Source of the DNA: Isotricha intestinalis
Lineage: Eukaryota > Ciliophora > Litostomatea > Vestibuliferida > Isotrichidae
Length of the DNA: 56,815 bases
NCBI GenBank assembly: GCA_023807065.1
Contig: JAJJLU010003543.1
Location: forward strand, 1-56,815
Direction: 5' to 3'
Part shown: one piece after another, positions 1 through 7,836 of the stretch
Layout: each line of letters opens with the position of its first letter
How positions within the stretch are numbered: position 1 is the stretch's first letter
Program-made: the position numbers and the translations under genes
Notes under the pieces: model-generated
What the model was told of the DNA's origin: nothing
Database searches by the model: none
What the model saw: only the letters and a program-made list of their open reading frames with translations

Positions 1-2
1 TT

Positions 3-650
3 AATACTCAAAAATATAATTTTTTGTTTGATAAAATTTTTTTTAATGATTTAGAAATTGAAAATAATATTGAATGTGATATTAGTATTGAAAATGGAAT
101 GATTAAAGTTAATAAAGTTTTATTTGAAAAGATTGAAGAGATTTTTTTTGAAGATTATGTTAAAAAAAATATTTGTGAAAAAGTTGTTTTATTTAATGGT
201 AATTTCAGTTATGTTTGTAATGAAAAATTAAATGTTAAAAAATTTAAAGAAGTTAAATTCATGATTAGAAGAATTAATTTTATTTTAGATGGAAATGATC
301 TTTTTTATAAATTTGAGAATAAATATTATTTTTTAATCTATTATGGAAATGATAGTAATAATTGTGTAATTGGAAAACCCTTTTTTAATAAATATACGTT
401 AATTTTTGAGCATGATAAAAAAACTATTGGTTTTTATAATAGTAAAAATAATAAAAAAGTAAATGTTTTTGGAATCTTTATTGTTATTTTCTTATTTATT
501 GTTGTTTTGGTTTTAATTGTATTTATTTTTATTTATATAAATAAAAGAAAAACTTTAAAACAAAAAGCTTTAGAAATGAATGAAGAAGATTTTGAATATA
601 ATAAAAATTTAAATGATAATAATAATAATAATAAGGCATTTGGTTTCTAA
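3..650 (+). CDS. Membrane-anchored A1-family aspartyl-protease-like protein, 5'-truncated by window edge
   Basis: The frame is open to the left edge, so only the C-terminal part of the gene is here; residue numbers below count from position 24. Residues about 80-140 match the C-terminal lobe of pepsin-family proteases, especially the stretch CVIGKPFFNKYTLIFEHD and the following K-K-T-I-G-F-Y, which corresponds to the ILGDxFLRxYYxVFDxxxxxIGFA block. A single transmembrane helix (about 148-172) and a short Asn-rich cytoplasmic tail follow, as in protist aspartyl proteases tethered in the secretory or lysosomal pathway. The place where the second catalytic Asp-Thr/Ser-Gly is expected reads Asp-Ile-Ser (residues 19-21), so this copy may be inactive. 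The first catalytic Asp would lie outside the window. The fold assignment is fairly secure; activity is doubtful. Confidence 0.7.
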   Translation, partial: NTQKYNFLFDKIFFNDLEIENNIECDISIENGMIKVNKVLFEKIEEIFFEDYVKKNICEKVVLFNGNFSYVCNEKLNVKKFKEVKFMIRRINFILDGNDLFYKFENKYYFLIYYGNDSNNCVIGKPFFNKYTLIFEHDKKTIGFYNSKNNKKVNVFGIFIVIFLFIVVLVLIVFIFIYINKRKTLKQKALEMNEEDFEYNKNLNDNNNNNKAFGF

Positions 651-1481
651 AAAAAAGTATCAATTAAATTACTTTAAAAATAATTATTTAATGAATTTAT
701 TTAATAAATTAAAAATTATATATCTTCATTTTCACATATCTTTAATTAATTAAAATTAATAATTTTTTAATTTACAATCAATGAATTTTTTAAAACAACA
801 CCAGAAAATTCTAAAATTAATGCTTTGCTTTTAGGCAATCTTAACGGTTTTATTTTACAAATTCATAGATTAAAAATAATTAATTTTTATTAATAAAATA
901 TAGGAAAAAATGAGATATATTTAATGAGAAAAATATAATAAAAAATTAACAATACTTATTTTTTATGTTATTCATATTTAAAAAATGAAAATCCCCCTAG
1001 AATTTATTATATATTTTTACTATTTAGATATTAATTGATAATATTAATTATTCTTAATTCAAAAATTCCATGTTTAATTATTCAATAGATATTAACATAT
1101 AAAGAATTTTAATAAAAAATTAAATTAATTTCCATAAATAACATATATACTTTGATTATCTAAATTAAATCAGAATAATCAAAAGAATTTCATATAAATA
1201 AAATATTTTTTATAATTTCAAATATATTCATGATATTTCATTGAGATATGAATGTTTTTTATTTCTTCAAAAATTTAACAGTAAAGTTTATCATTAATTA
1301 TAAAAAATATTAGAGTTGAATATGTTAAATTAAAATTTCTATTCTTTCTTTTAAATATATTAGATTTGAAGATAATTAATTAAAGAAATGATATAGGAAA
1401 TAAATTGAAAACATTGAAGATATATTTATTAGGAAAATCATTGAAATTAAGATTTTTATATTTTTTTCTTTTTTAAAAAAA
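651..1481. other. Intergenic, AT-rich, between convergent genes
   Basis: This 831-bp stretch lies between the 3' ends of the protease-like gene and the HP1-like gene. I see no convincing gene. A 40-codon open stretch at 771-890 (plus strand, containing L-L-L-G-N-L-N-G-F) has no start codon and no recognisable match, and chance explains it adequately. Confidence 0.5.
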
Positions 1482-2288
1482 TTAATTATTTAAATCATAA
1501 ATAAAGCTTATATGTTCTTCATAGAATTTTAATAATATTTTTGGTGAAATATCCCAAATTTTTTTTGTTACCATTAATACATTTTTTTTTTCTTCTTTTT
1601 CATCTTTAATTTCTACTAAAGCAACATTTTTTCCATTCAAATTTCCAATAGTATGAATTTTAATTATTTCATAATTATTATTTTTACTTTTACGATTATT
1701 TTCTTTTGAATTTTCATTATGAAAATTAGACGAAGAACGAGTTCGAAAAATATTTGTTATATTTTTTTTTGAATTATTTCTTTTTTGTCTTATAAACTTT
1801 TGGATTTTATTATCTTTTTCAACAACAAAATAATTTTTATTTTTTTGGTTTAATTCTTCTTTTTTATTTTCATTATTTCCTAAAATTATTTTTTCCATTT
1901 TATTTGTATCATGATTATTTAAAAAATTATTATCATTGGCATTATTATTCTCATTATAATTATTTTTATTATTATTGTTACAATTATTTTTTTCACTAAT
2001 ATCATCTTTGATATTGTCATTTTTATCAAATAAAACTAATTGATTATTATTATTATTATTATTATTATTAATAAAAATATTATTATTTTTACTAATTTCA
2101 TTTTCATAATCTGATATTGCTTCTTGTGCATTAGTTAAATATTGAATTGGTTCCCAAGTTGATTGGTCTTCATCATAAAATTTCCATTTGACTTTATATT
2201 CAATATCTCCATTTAATCTTATTCTTTTATCTGTTATTTTTTCTATTTCATATTCTTCTTGATCTTCACTTTCATTTGATACACACAT
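1482..2288 (-). CDS. HP1-like protein: chromodomain plus chromo shadow domain
   Basis: This is a 268-residue putative heterochromatin protein. Residues about 12-66 form a chromodomain: YEIEKITDKR, the KVKW strand, and YDEDQSTWEP, which supplies the aromatic cage residues (Tyr, Trp, Tyr) that bind methylated lysine on histone H3. Residues about 205-262 look like a chromo shadow domain, ending in SPKILLKFYEEHISFI, which parallels the CPQVVISFYEERLTWH segment of HP1 proteins used for dimerisation. The linker between them is a long Asn-rich low-complexity tract (runs of eight or nine Asn) followed by a basic stretch rich in Lys, Arg and Ser that may bind nucleic acid. The two-domain layout is that of HP1 rather than of a CHD or SUV39 protein. 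In ciliates such proteins act in heterochromatin and DNA elimination. The start is the first Met, 207 bp from the divergent gene at 2497. Confidence 0.85.
   Translation of the reverse strand: MCVSNESEDQEEYEIEKITDKRIRLNGDIEYKVKWKFYDEDQSTWEPIQYLTNAQEAISDYENEISKNNNIFINNNNNNNNNQLVLFDKNDNIKDDISEKNNCNNNNKNNYNENNNANDNNFLNNHDTNKMEKIILGNNENKKEELNQKNKNYFVVEKDNKIQKFIRQKRNNSKKNITNIFRTRSSSNFHNENSKENNRKSKNNNYEIIKIHTIGNLNGKNVALVEIKDEKEEKKNVLMVTKKIWDISPKILLKFYEEHISFIYDLNN
2043..2069. repeat. ATT/AAT trinucleotide run inside the HP1-like gene
   Basis: A run of att units on the plus strand encodes consecutive Asn residues in the HP1 linker. Similar short AAT runs recur across coding regions of the window and fit ordinary low-complexity expansion. 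Confidence 0.7.
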
Positions 2289-2496
2289 TTTTTTATTTAG
2301 AATTTATTTTGTTGAATCTATGATTTATATTTTTTTTGTTATATTTTTTCAAAATTTATCCTTTTTTTATTCTTATTTTCGTATTTTCATTATTTTTTAA
2401 TGATATTTTTCCTATTTTGACTTTTTAAATGTTTATTGATTTATTCAATTTTTTAATTATTTTTTTAATTAAATTAGATTTTATCAAAAAAATAAC
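2289..2496. promoter_or_regulatory. Short divergent promoter region
   Basis: The 207 bp between two head-to-head starts is T-rich on the plus strand and must carry the promoters of both the HP1-like gene and the Cys-rich membrane protein. No defined motif could be picked out. Confidence 0.35.
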
Positions 2497-4713
2497 ATGT
2501 TCAAAATCTTGATTATTTTTTTGTTGATATTTTTATCAAAAAATTTAATACCAAATTGGAATTTTACAAATAATACAATTGATATTTTTGAATCATCAAA
2601 TGAATACATTCAAACAATAAAAAAAACATGGAATTCAGAAACTTTAATATTAACGAAAAAATATTTTAAAAACAATACTTCTTTTTCTCAAAATAATATA
2701 ATCAATTTTTTAAATTTTTCCCCTGCAAAAGTTAATTTTGATGATATTGAAAGTTTTTATTTTCAAAATAGAGATTTAATATATATATGTCCAAAAGGAA
2801 AACATAATTTTCTTATTTATTATAAAAACGGAATTATAGAAGAAATAATATATGATAAAGTTACAAACAAAAATTGGGAATTAAAATGTTATCATCAACC
2901 TAATTTAAATTTAATATTCGTTTTTTTTTTAAAAAATGGTGAATTTTGTAGATTTAATTTTGGAGCTCATTCTTTTTCAAAATGTATTACTATAGATAAT
3001 GGAATTTATGATTTTATTTGGACAACAAATAAAAAAGATAATGATGAATATTATTTAATTGGAATTGTTCATGAAGGAAAATATGTTTATTTAAAAAAAA
3101 TAAGTGTTATTTTAAAAGAAGATACATTTAATACAAATGTTATAAAGAAAATAACTTTATTTGAAAATTTAAATTATATAGAAAGTACTTTTGTTAATGT
3201 TTTGAATACTAATAATTATTTTGCTTATTGGTTAAGTTATAATAAAGAAAAAATAATAAGTGGATATTATGAAAATCCTATTAATATTGATACTGATTTT
3301 TCAAATGAATTTTTTATTTTAAATAACACTAATCCTTTTAATTTCATAAATAATCCAATTATTCAAAAAATAAATTTTATAAAAGATTCAAATATCATTT
3401 ATTATAATATTACAGTAAATGAATCTTTTTATGAAAACAATACAATCAACACAATATATAATGGAATAATAGATATAAAACAAAATAAAATATTATTTAA
3501 CACAAATGAAACAATAGATTCAATAACTGAACTTTCAAATAATGAATTATTAATAAAAACAAATACTTCATATTATATCTTATGTACAACAGTTAAAAAA
3601 GATAATAAATGTTTAAGTGAATGTGATTCAAATAATTATTTAATTTTAGATACAAAATCAAATTATTGTTCATCAAATAAACAATGTGAAAAATATAATT
3701 TATTTCCAGAAAATATTTGTATAGAAACATGTGATAAAAAAATAAATATATTAGAAGATAATAATTGTTATTTATGTAAGGAAAAAGACAAAGAAAAACC
3801 ATATAAAATTTATGGAGAAGAAAATAATGAATGTTTAAAAGAAAAACCAACTAATACATTTATATTATATGATAATTTAAATATATTACAATATTGTTTT
3901 AAAGATTGTAAAACTTGTTTTGGGGAAAAAGAAAATAATTGTCTTTCATGTAATGAAAATTATGAATTAAAAAACGGAAAATGTATAGAAAAAAAAATAA
4001 AGAAATGTTATAAAGAATGTAATGACTGTTATGAAGAATCAGAAAATGAAAATGAACAAAAATGTATTTCTTGTAATAATCCTTCTTTTAAATTACAAAT
4101 TGATAAAGGAAATTGTATTAAAAAGTGTTTAAATGGATATTATGAAGAAAATAATTTTTGTAAAGTTTGTGATGAAAAATGTTTAAATTGTAAAGAAAGT
4201 TCAAATAATTTTTCTTCAAATTGTATTTCTTGTAAATATAATTTTTTATTAGAAAATGATACTGGAAATTGTATTAATGAATGTAATATTCATTATTATA
4301 AAAATGAAATAGAAAAAAAATGTTTTAAATGTAATGAAAATTGTTTAAGTTGTTTAAAAGAAAGTAAAAATGGAAATAATTATTGTTTAAGTTGTAATAA
4401 AAATTCATCTTTGAAATATTTATTAAATATTACAGGATATAATAATAATTGTGTTGATAAATGTCCTGAAAATTCAACTTTGATAAATGAAACTTATTGT
4501 ATTTTAAATAATAATAAAAGTGAACCTATTGTAGAAGAAGAAAAAAATAAAAATTTTTGGAAATATTTTATTGTTTTTATAATTCTTGTTTCTTTTTTAT
4601 TATTAATTTTAGTTATATTTTGTATAATAAGTAAAAAAACTAATGATAATAATTTGGATGAGGATTTTTTTAAAAATATTAATGGAGAATTAAGTAGTAT
4701 TTCATTGGAATAA
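2497..4713 (+). CDS. Type I membrane protein with furin-like Cys-rich repeats
   Basis: This 738-residue surface or secretory-pathway protein begins with a hydrophobic signal peptide (about 1-18, MFKILIIFLLIFLSKN). A luminal N-terminal region of about 340 residues follows, rich in Asn and in N-glycosylation sequons and without an assigned fold. Residues about 365-670 carry a long series of C-x2-C pairs of the furin/growth-factor-receptor type (patterns such as CLNCKESSNN, CISCKYNF, CLSCLKES, CLSCNKNS). One transmembrane helix (about 690-712) and a short acidic tail of about 25 residues complete the chain. Large families of such proteins exist in ciliates and in several anaerobic protists and are generally taken to be surface proteins. 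The ligand is unknown. There is no kinase or other signalling domain in the tail. Confidence 0.8.
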   Translation: MFKILIIFLLIFLSKNLIPNWNFTNNTIDIFESSNEYIQTIKKTWNSETLILTKKYFKNNTSFSQNNIINFLNFSPAKVNFDDIESFYFQNRDLIYICPKGKHNFLIYYKNGIIEEIIYDKVTNKNWELKCYHQPNLNLIFVFFLKNGEFCRFNFGAHSFSKCITIDNGIYDFIWTTNKKDNDEYYLIGIVHEGKYVYLKKISVILKEDTFNTNVIKKITLFENLNYIESTFVNVLNTNNYFAYWLSYNKEKIISGYYENPINIDTDFSNEFFILNNTNPFNFINNPIIQKINFIKDSNIIYYNITVNESFYENNTINTIYNGIIDIKQNKILFNTNETIDSITELSNNELLIKTNTSYYILCTTVKKDNKCLSECDSNNYLILDTKSNYCSSNKQCEKYNLFPENICIETCDKKINILEDNNCYLCKEKDKEKPYKIYGEENNECLKEKPTNTFILYDNLNILQYCFKDCKTCFGEKENNCLSCNENYELKNGKCIEKKIKKCYKECNDCYEESENENEQKCISCNNPSFKLQIDKGNCIKKCLNGYYEENNFCKVCDEKCLNCKESSNNFSSNCISCKYNFLLENDTGNCINECNIHYYKNEIEKKCFKCNENCLSCLKESKNGNNYCLSCNKNSSLKYLLNITGYNNNCVDKCPENSTLINETYCILNNNKSEPIVEEEKNKNFWKYFIVFIILVSFLLLILVIFCIISKKTNDNNLDEDFFKNINGELSSISLE

Positions 4714-4856
4714 ATAATCAAATTTTTAATATAATATTATAATATATTATAAATGAAAAAATAATAATTCATTAATATTAATATAAACATTGATTTAAAT
4801 TATTGAAAATAAATAAAAAAATCTTAATTTATAATAAAAAAATAAATAAAAAAAAA

Positions 4857-5117
4857 ATGAGAAACTTCTTTCTTTTATTTTTAATTTTATCACTTTTGTC
4901 ATTTTCTTTAGAAAGAAAAAAAAAAGTTGAACCAACTGAAAAAATATAAAAAGAAAGAATAAAAATTAAAAGCAAAGATAATATATAATGTCATATACAA
5001 ATGAATTATTGTTCAAGAGGATACGCTGATATTGCTGTCCCAGCAAGAGAACAGAAAAATAGATGTTATCAAAGATGTAATACTCTTTATGAAAAATGTA
5101 AAAGTTATTTAAAATGA
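4857..5117 (+). pseudogene. Broken copy of the small secreted cysteine protein family
   Basis: The frame opens with ATG and a signal peptide (MRNFFLLFLILSLLSFSLE) very like those at 5799 and 6787. It then runs in one frame to TGA at 5115 but is interrupted by TAA at 4947-4949 and at 4986-4988. After the second stop the family cysteine pattern resumes with the spacing CX6C and, further on, CX3CX6C. The third family cysteine is replaced by Tyr (codon TAC), a further sign of relaxed constraint. No GT-AG removal that I tried clears both stops. An alternative is read-through or unusual decoding of TAA, but neighbouring genes terminate at TAA, so decay is the simpler reading. Confidence 0.7.
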
Positions 5118-5278
5118 TTATAAAAATTTATTTGAACTTTATTTTTTAAAATTTTTTAATAATTACATATATATAAGAATTATATTATATTTTTATTCTT
5201 AATACCATTGAAAATAAAAAATCATGTTTTAGAAGAGATTAAATATCTAATAATGTTTGAATCATTTGAAAAATAAAT

Positions 5279-5510
5279 ATGAAAAAATTTTTAGTTTTTT
5301 TTCTTGTTAAGCTTTTCTTTTATTTTTAAAAGAAAGTTATTCTTTTTCATTTTTAAAAATTTAATTTTATTAAATTTATATTATTTATTGGGTTATTTAT
5401 CTATATTTTTTAAATAAGATTATGAATAAGTAAATCAAGAAATTCGATTATGAATGTAAAGATAAATAATAATAAAGAAAAAAAACAAATATTCAATCAC
5501 AGGAAAAATA
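5279..5510 (+). pseudogene. Faint relic of another family member
   Basis: An ATG at 5279 opens a 16-codon hydrophobic leader (MKKFLVFFLVKLFFYF) resembling the family signal peptide and then stops. About 120 bp further on, around 5440-5500, the bases gaatgtaaagataaat resemble the gaatgtagagataaatgt segment of the 6787 gene that encodes its fourth and fifth cysteines. Nothing between them can be aligned. This is suggestive only. Confidence 0.3.
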
Positions 5511-5557
5511 TAAAAAAAAAATAATCTTTTAATCCTATTAAACAAAATATATCAGAC

Positions 5558-5588
5558 AAAAATAAAAATAAAAATAAAAATAAAAAAA
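5558..5588. repeat. (AAAAAT)n simple repeat upstream of 5799
   Basis: About five units of aaaaat form an A-rich stretch in the upstream region of the small secreted protein gene. Confidence 0.7.
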
Positions 5589-5715
5589 TTAATAAAAGAA
5601 TAAAATTCTCCAAAATTTAAAAAAATACAACTATCCAAAATCAAACCCAAAAAACCCAAATTTAAAAATCTCTATATTACATCACATAACTTTAAACAAA
5701 TATTTTTAACAAAAT

Positions 5716-5758
5716 AAAAAAAAAAAAAAAAAAAATTAAAATAAAATAAAATAAAATA
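5716..5758. repeat. A20 homopolymer followed by (AAAAT)n
   Basis: Twenty consecutive A residues (5716-5735) precede four to five aaaat units, ending about 40 bp before the start codon at 5799. A-rich leaders before ATG are general in this window; this is the most extreme one. Confidence 0.7.
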
Positions 5759-5798
5759 ATAAATATAAATAAATCCTAAAAAAAAATTTTAATTAAAA

Positions 5799-6110
5799 AT
5801 GAGATTCATAAATCTTTTATTTTTAATTGTAGTTCTTTTCACATTCACATTAGAACAAAAAAAAGAAAGAAGACCAAGAAATAAAACAGACAATAAAGAA
5901 ATGTATAAATGTTCAAAAAGATTTATAGAATGTCAAAAAAGATGTAGAAATGGACATGTTAAACCAACAGTTACTCCAGTTACCGTAGATACAAAAAAAA
6001 GAGTTGATCCTTTGAAATGTAAAGAAAGATGCAAAAAAAAATTAGAGAGATGTAGATTAAATGTCACTAAACCTGTTAATCCTACTCCTGTTGAACCTGT
6101 TGTTGGATAA
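5799..6110 (+). CDS. Small secreted Lys/Arg-rich protein with six mirrored cysteines
   Basis: This 103-residue predicted secreted protein starts with a signal peptide (MRFINLLFLIVVLFTFTLEQ). A strongly basic segment follows, then the cysteine core: C-SKRFIE-C-QKR-C, a Thr/Val/Pro-rich spacer of about 23 residues, and C-KER-C-KKKLER-C. The spacing is CX6CX3C followed by its mirror image CX3CX6C, which puts three cysteines on one face of each of two helices. The tail is Pro/Val-rich (VNPTPVEPVVG). It is the most divergent intact member of the family represented at 6787 and 14248, and the only one with a basic, long-spacer form. No annotated family was recognised. The function is unknown; a secreted defence, signalling or structural peptide is possible. 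Confidence 0.75.
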   Translation: MRFINLLFLIVVLFTFTLEQKKERRPRNKTDNKEMYKCSKRFIECQKRCRNGHVKPTVTPVTVDTKKRVDPLKCKERCKKKLERCRLNVTKPVNPTPVEPVVG

Positions 6111-6786
6111 ATTTTATTATTAGAAAAAAAATTTTGGACTTTTTAAACTTATTTTTTTTTTTGAAATCTTTTTAAATTAAAAAGTTTTTTTGTTTTTACA
6201 ATAAAATAATCCTTTTAAATTCATTTTATTATTTATGATTGAATGAAGTTTATATGGATATAAATTAAATTACAATCAAAAAAATATTTTTTAATATTTT
6301 TTTTTCGAAAGCAACAAAGAATATCTTTAGAAAATAAATAAAAAATATAATCAATTAATAAAAAGTTGAAATAATTCTTCCTTTTATTTTAAAAATTATT
6401 ACTTTTAACTTTTTTTGGAAAAAAGCAAATGATATTAAAAGAATTATGTACGATAACTATAATAAATCTTTTAATTGTAAAATATATAGTAATAAGTATT
6501 TGATAAATTAAAAGAAATTTATTTACATTTAATTAAATAATTAAATATATTTTTGATGATAAATTATATTTTTTATATCTTTTTTGACAAATTTTTTAAT
6601 TGTTTGATTTATTTTTTTTACCATTAAAATACAAAGAATAATTAATTATAAAAGAAGAAAATCTTTTGACAATTGAATTTTTTATCATTATTCTTTTTTT
6701 ATTAATTTAATATTTCTTAAACAATGCAGTTAAATGATTTTTAATAAAGATTTTTATTTTTTATAAAAAAAATATAATTAATAAAT
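6111..6786. other. Spacer inside duplication copy A
   Basis: This is non-coding as far as I can tell, and most of it is conserved in copy B (13735-14245). Two parts are missing from B: one running from inside the 5799 gene to about 6150, and roughly 110 bp near 6550-6660. The 60-80 bp directly before the 6787 start are kept in both copies and should include the promoter. Confidence 0.6.
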
Positions 6787-7044
6787 ATGAAATACTTCTT
6801 TCTTTTATTTTTCTTTCTTTCTTTGATGTTTTTTTCATCTGAAAAAAATCAACCTAATGAATCATTAACCAGAAAAGATATTAATAAATGTGGGAGAACA
6901 TACCAAACATGTAAAAATTTTTGTGGATATGGAACTACATATGGAAAAGATGTAAATAATGAATGTAGAGATAAATGTAAAGAAAAATATGAGCAATGTA
7001 TTCTCCGCTTTAAAAAAATCAAAATAAATAATGTTATTATCTAA
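6787..7044 (+). CDS. Small secreted six-cysteine protein, copy A
   Basis: This 85-residue protein has a signal peptide (MKYFFLLFFFLSLMFFSSEK) and a short mature chain with the family core C-GRTYQT-C-KNF-C, a 13-residue spacer, and C-RDK-C-KEKYEQ-C. The spacing is again CX6CX3C and CX3CX6C. Cysteines at i, i+7 and i+11 fall on one side of an alpha helix, so an antiparallel hairpin held by three nested disulfides is the natural prediction. The partner gene at 14248 lies in a duplicated segment. It shares the leader almost exactly but differs at about a third of mature residues. The hydrophobic C-terminus (KINNVII) arises from a reading-frame difference in a homopolymer near 7012. Function is unknown. 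Confidence 0.8.
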   Translation: MKYFFLLFFFLSLMFFSSEKNQPNESLTRKDINKCGRTYQTCKNFCGYGTTYGKDVNNECRDKCKEKYEQCILRFKKIKINNVII

Positions 7045-7836
7045 AACTTTGCAATTTAATTTTTTTATATTAGTTTTTATTTTTTCTTTTAAATTTTTTA
7101 TTTATATATAAATATAATAATTAGATATTTATTTTACTTAATTTCCAACTATAAAAATGAAATTTATATCTTATATAATTTTTATTTCTAATTTATATAT
7201 ATTTTTTTAATGGAATAAATGAAGAGAATATAAAACACATAGTAATTATTTTTTATATAATATTAAATAAATTTTTGATGTTACCAATAAAAAATATTTA
7301 ACATTACAATTAAAAAATAAAATAATTAATTAGAAATTAGATTCTTTATTTTTTCACTTTTTTTGGTTTTTGTTTAAAAAAATTCCTAAAAAGGAAATGT
7401 GAAATAAAGGATAAATAGTTAAATGCATTAATTTTGAAAATGAATTTTAAAAAATATATTAAGTTTCTTAATAAATATTATAAATGTTATTATTTTATAA
7501 ATATTTTTTATATATAAATATAAAATTTAGCTTTGATTTAAGTTTATTTGATTAAATTATATAAGATATTTCAAAGTTTTAATATAATTAAAGTTTATTT
7601 TAAATTTTATATTTTTTAATTCACAAACTAACATACTTTTATTTTTTTTTATCTTTTTATAAATAAACTAAAATATTTAGAATATTTTAAAATGCTAAAA
7701 TTAATAAATATAATAATTATATTAGATTTAGTATCTTGTTTTTCCTTGAATTTTATTGAAATCACAAAATTTTTATTTTTTATAAATTAGACTAAAAGTT
7801 TATAAAATATTTTGAATATAATAATTAATATTATAA
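7045..7836. other. Intergenic; first half is the duplicated 3' flank
   Basis: Bases to about 7405 are shared with 14494-14868. The remainder (7406-7836) is unique AT-rich sequence leading to the pseudokinase gene. No gene, RNA or hairpin stands out. Confidence 0.5.

Larger units (their letters stand above)
5866..7405. repeat. Segmental duplication, copy A
   Basis: This segment is repeated in direct orientation at about 13636-14868. It covers part of the 5799 gene, the downstream spacer, the 6787 gene and about 360 bp of its 3' flank. Marker stretches shared with copy B include aataatccttttaaattcat (6207 onward), ttaattagaaattagattct (near 7325) and the full signal-peptide coding region. By eye the 3' flank differs at about 5 percent of positions, so the duplication is fairly recent. 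Confidence 0.85.

Noticed and set aside
24..650. Start of the first gene at position 24
   Set aside because: Position 24 is TTG and the frame is open to the window edge, so this is a 5'-truncated gene and not a gene start.
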